Shown: positions 7,095-8,156 of the stretch, piece by piece
How the letters are laid out: the number at the start of each line of letters is the position of its first letter
Position numbering within the stretch: position 1 is the stretch's first letter
From: Pseudomonadota bacterium
GTDB taxonomy: Bacteria > Pseudomonadota > Gammaproteobacteria > Steroidobacterales > Steroidobacteraceae
Assembly (NCBI GenBank): GCA_023423935.1
Contig: JAFAEQ010000045.1
Coordinates: forward strand, 1-8,156
Direction of reading: 5' to 3'
DNA: 8,156 nucleotides
Program-made: the position numbers and the translations under genes
Notes under the pieces: generated by a model
Told to the model about the DNA's origin: nothing
The model's database searches: none
Seen by the model: only the letters and a program-made list of their open reading frames with translations

Positions 7095-7187
7095 GCGAAA
7101 CGAATTCCCCCAATTGGCCGGACCGTGATTTCGCCTTGATACCACATATTTGGAAAGCCTGGGTTCGGTATATAAGATATAAGAACA
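7095..7187. promoter_or_regulatory. Divergent control region between the operon and the NahR-like regulator gene
   Basis: These 93 bp are the only clear intergenic promoter space in the window and are much more AT-rich than the rest. Visible elements are a near-palindrome CCACATATTTGG at 7142-7153 with one mismatched pair, and ATACC at 7139-7143 facing GGTAT at 7167-7171. A direct repeat TATAAGA-TATAAGA spans 7171-7184, and a perfect palindrome CCAATTGG lies at 7110-7117. LysR regulators usually bind such dyads between themselves and a divergent target. No strong sigma-70 promoter is evident for the minus-strand operon, which would suit activator dependence. Which dyad is the operator is not settled. 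Confidence 0.6.
7149..7176 (+). promoter_or_regulatory. Candidate promoter of the divergent LysR gene
   Basis: TTTGGA at 7149-7154 could be a -35 element and TATAAG at 7171-7176 a -10, separated by 16 bp. TATATA at 7169-7174 is an alternative -10. Transcription would then start only a few bases before the ATG at 7188. The mRNA might be nearly leaderless, which fits the lack of a good Shine-Dalgarno there. Confidence 0.35.
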
Positions 7188-8123
7188 ATGGATATCACTG
7201 ACGTCGATCTGAATTTGCTGGTCGTCTTCGATGCACTGCTGCGCACGCGCAGCGTCACGCAGGCGGCAAGGCAGCTCGGGATGAGCCAGCCCGCGACCAG
7301 TTTCGCGCTGAATCGCCTGCGCAAGACGTTCCGCGATCCGCTCTTCGTGCGCACATCCCGCGGCATTCATCCGACGCCGTTCTCCGAGGCAATGGCGGGC
7401 CCGCTGGAGGCCATCATCGATCGGATTCGTACCGATCTTCTGCATCAGCCGACCTTCGATCCGGAAACGGTGCAGCGATCGGTGACGCTCAACATGCAGG
7501 ACATCGGCGAGCTCGTATTCCTGCCGCAGATTCTTGAACGTCTGAGTGTGCTGGCGCCCGGCCTGCGACTGCGAACCGTCAACCTGCCTGCCGCCGAGCT
7601 GGAACCTGCACTGCGCACGGGCGAGGTCGACCTGGCGTTAGGGCATTTCCCGGAACTGGCGAGTGCGGCGCTTTATCAGCAACGACTATTCACTCACACG
7701 TTCGTGTGCATCGTGCGCGCGGATCATCCCACCATCGGTGGCGAGCTCACACGCAAACAGTTCATGGAGGGACGCCACGCGGTGGTACATCCAGCGGGAC
7801 AGCTGAACGATTCACTGGAAGCCGAGCTGCAGCAGCAGGGCCTGAAGCGCAACGTGTCGGTGCGACTCGAGCACTTTCTCGCCGTGCCGACGATGCTCGA
7901 GCGTTCGGACCTGATCTTTACCGTTCCCTATGCAATCGGTGAGCGCCTGGCACGGCTCGCCGCCATCAAGCTCGTCAAGCCGCCGTTCAAGGCGAAGCCT
8001 CGCGTCGTGCGTCAGCACTGGCATTCGCGCTTCCAGCACGATGCCGCGAACCGCTGGTTGCGTGGCGTGACGGCCGAGCTGTTCCTCGACAAAGCCTCGC
8101 GTTCGCGCAAGGCGAGTCGCTAA
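7188..8123 (+). CDS. LysR-family regulator, NahR/DntR/LinR-like, divergent from the operon
   Basis: This 311-residue LysR regulator has its winged helix-turn-helix at about residues 6-65 (recognition region MSQPATSFALNRLRKTF, 32-48). DPLFVRTSRGIHPTP (50-64) follows, a pattern typical of the NodD/NahR/DntR/LinR branch. Its effector domain opens with MQDIGELVFLP (103-113), as in DntR and NahR, whose known inducers are aromatic acids or nitroaromatics. ATG at 7188 gives the normal family N-terminus, but only weak purines (AAGA) precede it. It is divergent from the catabolic operon across 93 bp, so it is the best candidate for the operon's activator or repressor. The inducer is probably a hydroxycinnamate, its CoA thioester or a downstream aromatic acid; that is inference. 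LysR assignment is firm and the subgroup likely. Confidence 0.93.
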   Translation: MDITDVDLNLLVVFDALLRTRSVTQAARQLGMSQPATSFALNRLRKTFRDPLFVRTSRGIHPTPFSEAMAGPLEAIIDRIRTDLLHQPTFDPETVQRSVTLNMQDIGELVFLPQILERLSVLAPGLRLRTVNLPAAELEPALRTGEVDLALGHFPELASAALYQQRLFTHTFVCIVRADHPTIGGELTRKQFMEGRHAVVHPAGQLNDSLEAELQQQGLKRNVSVRLEHFLAVPTMLERSDLIFTVPYAIGERLARLAAIKLVKPPFKAKPRVVRQHWHSRFQHDAANRWLRGVTAELFLDKASRSRKASR

Positions 8124-8126
8124 AGG

Positions 8127-8137
8127 CCGATGATCGG
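8127..8137. repeat. Short palindrome just after the NahR-like gene
   Basis: CCGAT at 8127-8131 faces ATCGG at 8133-8137 with a single base between them, 3 bases beyond the stop codon. The loop is too small for a stable RNA hairpin as drawn, so it may be a protein-binding dyad or chance. Confidence 0.3.
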
Positions 8138-8142
8138 TCGCG

Positions 8143-8156
8143 CTCCCCAGCGGGAG
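8143..8156 (+). terminator. Stem-loop at the window edge, possible terminator
   Basis: CTCCC at 8143-8147 pairs with GGGAG at 8152-8156 around the loop CAGC, about 20 bases past the LysR stop. The window ends at the last stem base, so neither a longer stem nor a following T run can be seen. Position and shape fit an intrinsic terminator, but this is unproven. Confidence 0.4.

Noticed and set aside
7095..7445. N-terminal extension of the fusion protein by 117 residues to an upstream ATG
   Set aside because: The extension crosses the promoter region and runs antisense to the NahR-like gene. The crotonase fold begins normally at the ATG at 7094.
1..8156. Insertion sequence, prophage, tRNA or rRNA gene
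   Set aside because: No transposase, integrase, terminal inverted repeats or tRNA-like cloverleaf were seen, and almost all of the window is filled by the six genes.

Overview
The window is GC-rich, densely coded and has bacterial features: Shine-Dalgarno sites, ATG and GTG starts, and overlapping genes. The protein families (ACS-type MFS porter, two LysR regulators, Fcs-type CoA ligase, FadB-like fusion) fit a soil or plant-associated proteobacterium. The sequence alone does not allow a finer placement.

Layout. Five genes on the minus strand form one very tight operon, read from about 7094 down to 69. In order they encode a fused enoyl-CoA hydratase/3-hydroxyacyl-CoA dehydrogenase (4971-7094), an amidohydrolase-superfamily hydrolase (4105-4974), a feruloyl-CoA synthase-type ligase (2262-4103), an MFS transporter (976-2271) and a Nac-like LysR regulator (69-986). 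The four junctions are a 4-nt ATGA overlap, a 1-nt gap, a 10-nt overlap and an 11-nt overlap, so translational coupling is likely. A second LysR gene of the NahR/DntR/LinR type (7188-8123, plus strand) is divergent from the operon. The two share a 93-bp control region with AT-rich promoter-like sequence and several small dyads. The window starts with a degenerate 7-bp tandem repeat (1-42) and a GC-rich hairpin. It ends in a second hairpin that the edge may truncate.

How the genes work together (inference). The set matches a beta-oxidative deacetylation route for p-hydroxycinnamates such as ferulate, p-coumarate and caffeate. The MFS porter would import the acid and the ligase would make the CoA thioester. 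The fusion would hydrate the side-chain double bond and oxidise the resulting alcohol to a beta-keto thioester. The amidohydrolase would then cleave the beta-keto intermediate to a hydroxybenzoate such as vanillate. No acyl-CoA dehydrogenase is needed, because the substrate is already unsaturated. No thiolase is present, which fits the role described for CouO of Rhodococcus jostii RHA1, an amidohydrolase-superfamily enzyme that replaces the thiolase and thioesterase. There is no free-standing short hydratase-lyase (Ech) and no vanillin dehydrogenase, so the vanillin-forming retro-aldol route is less likely. The most interesting point is this CouO-like pathway packaged with a fused hydratase/dehydrogenase and two dissimilar LysR regulators.
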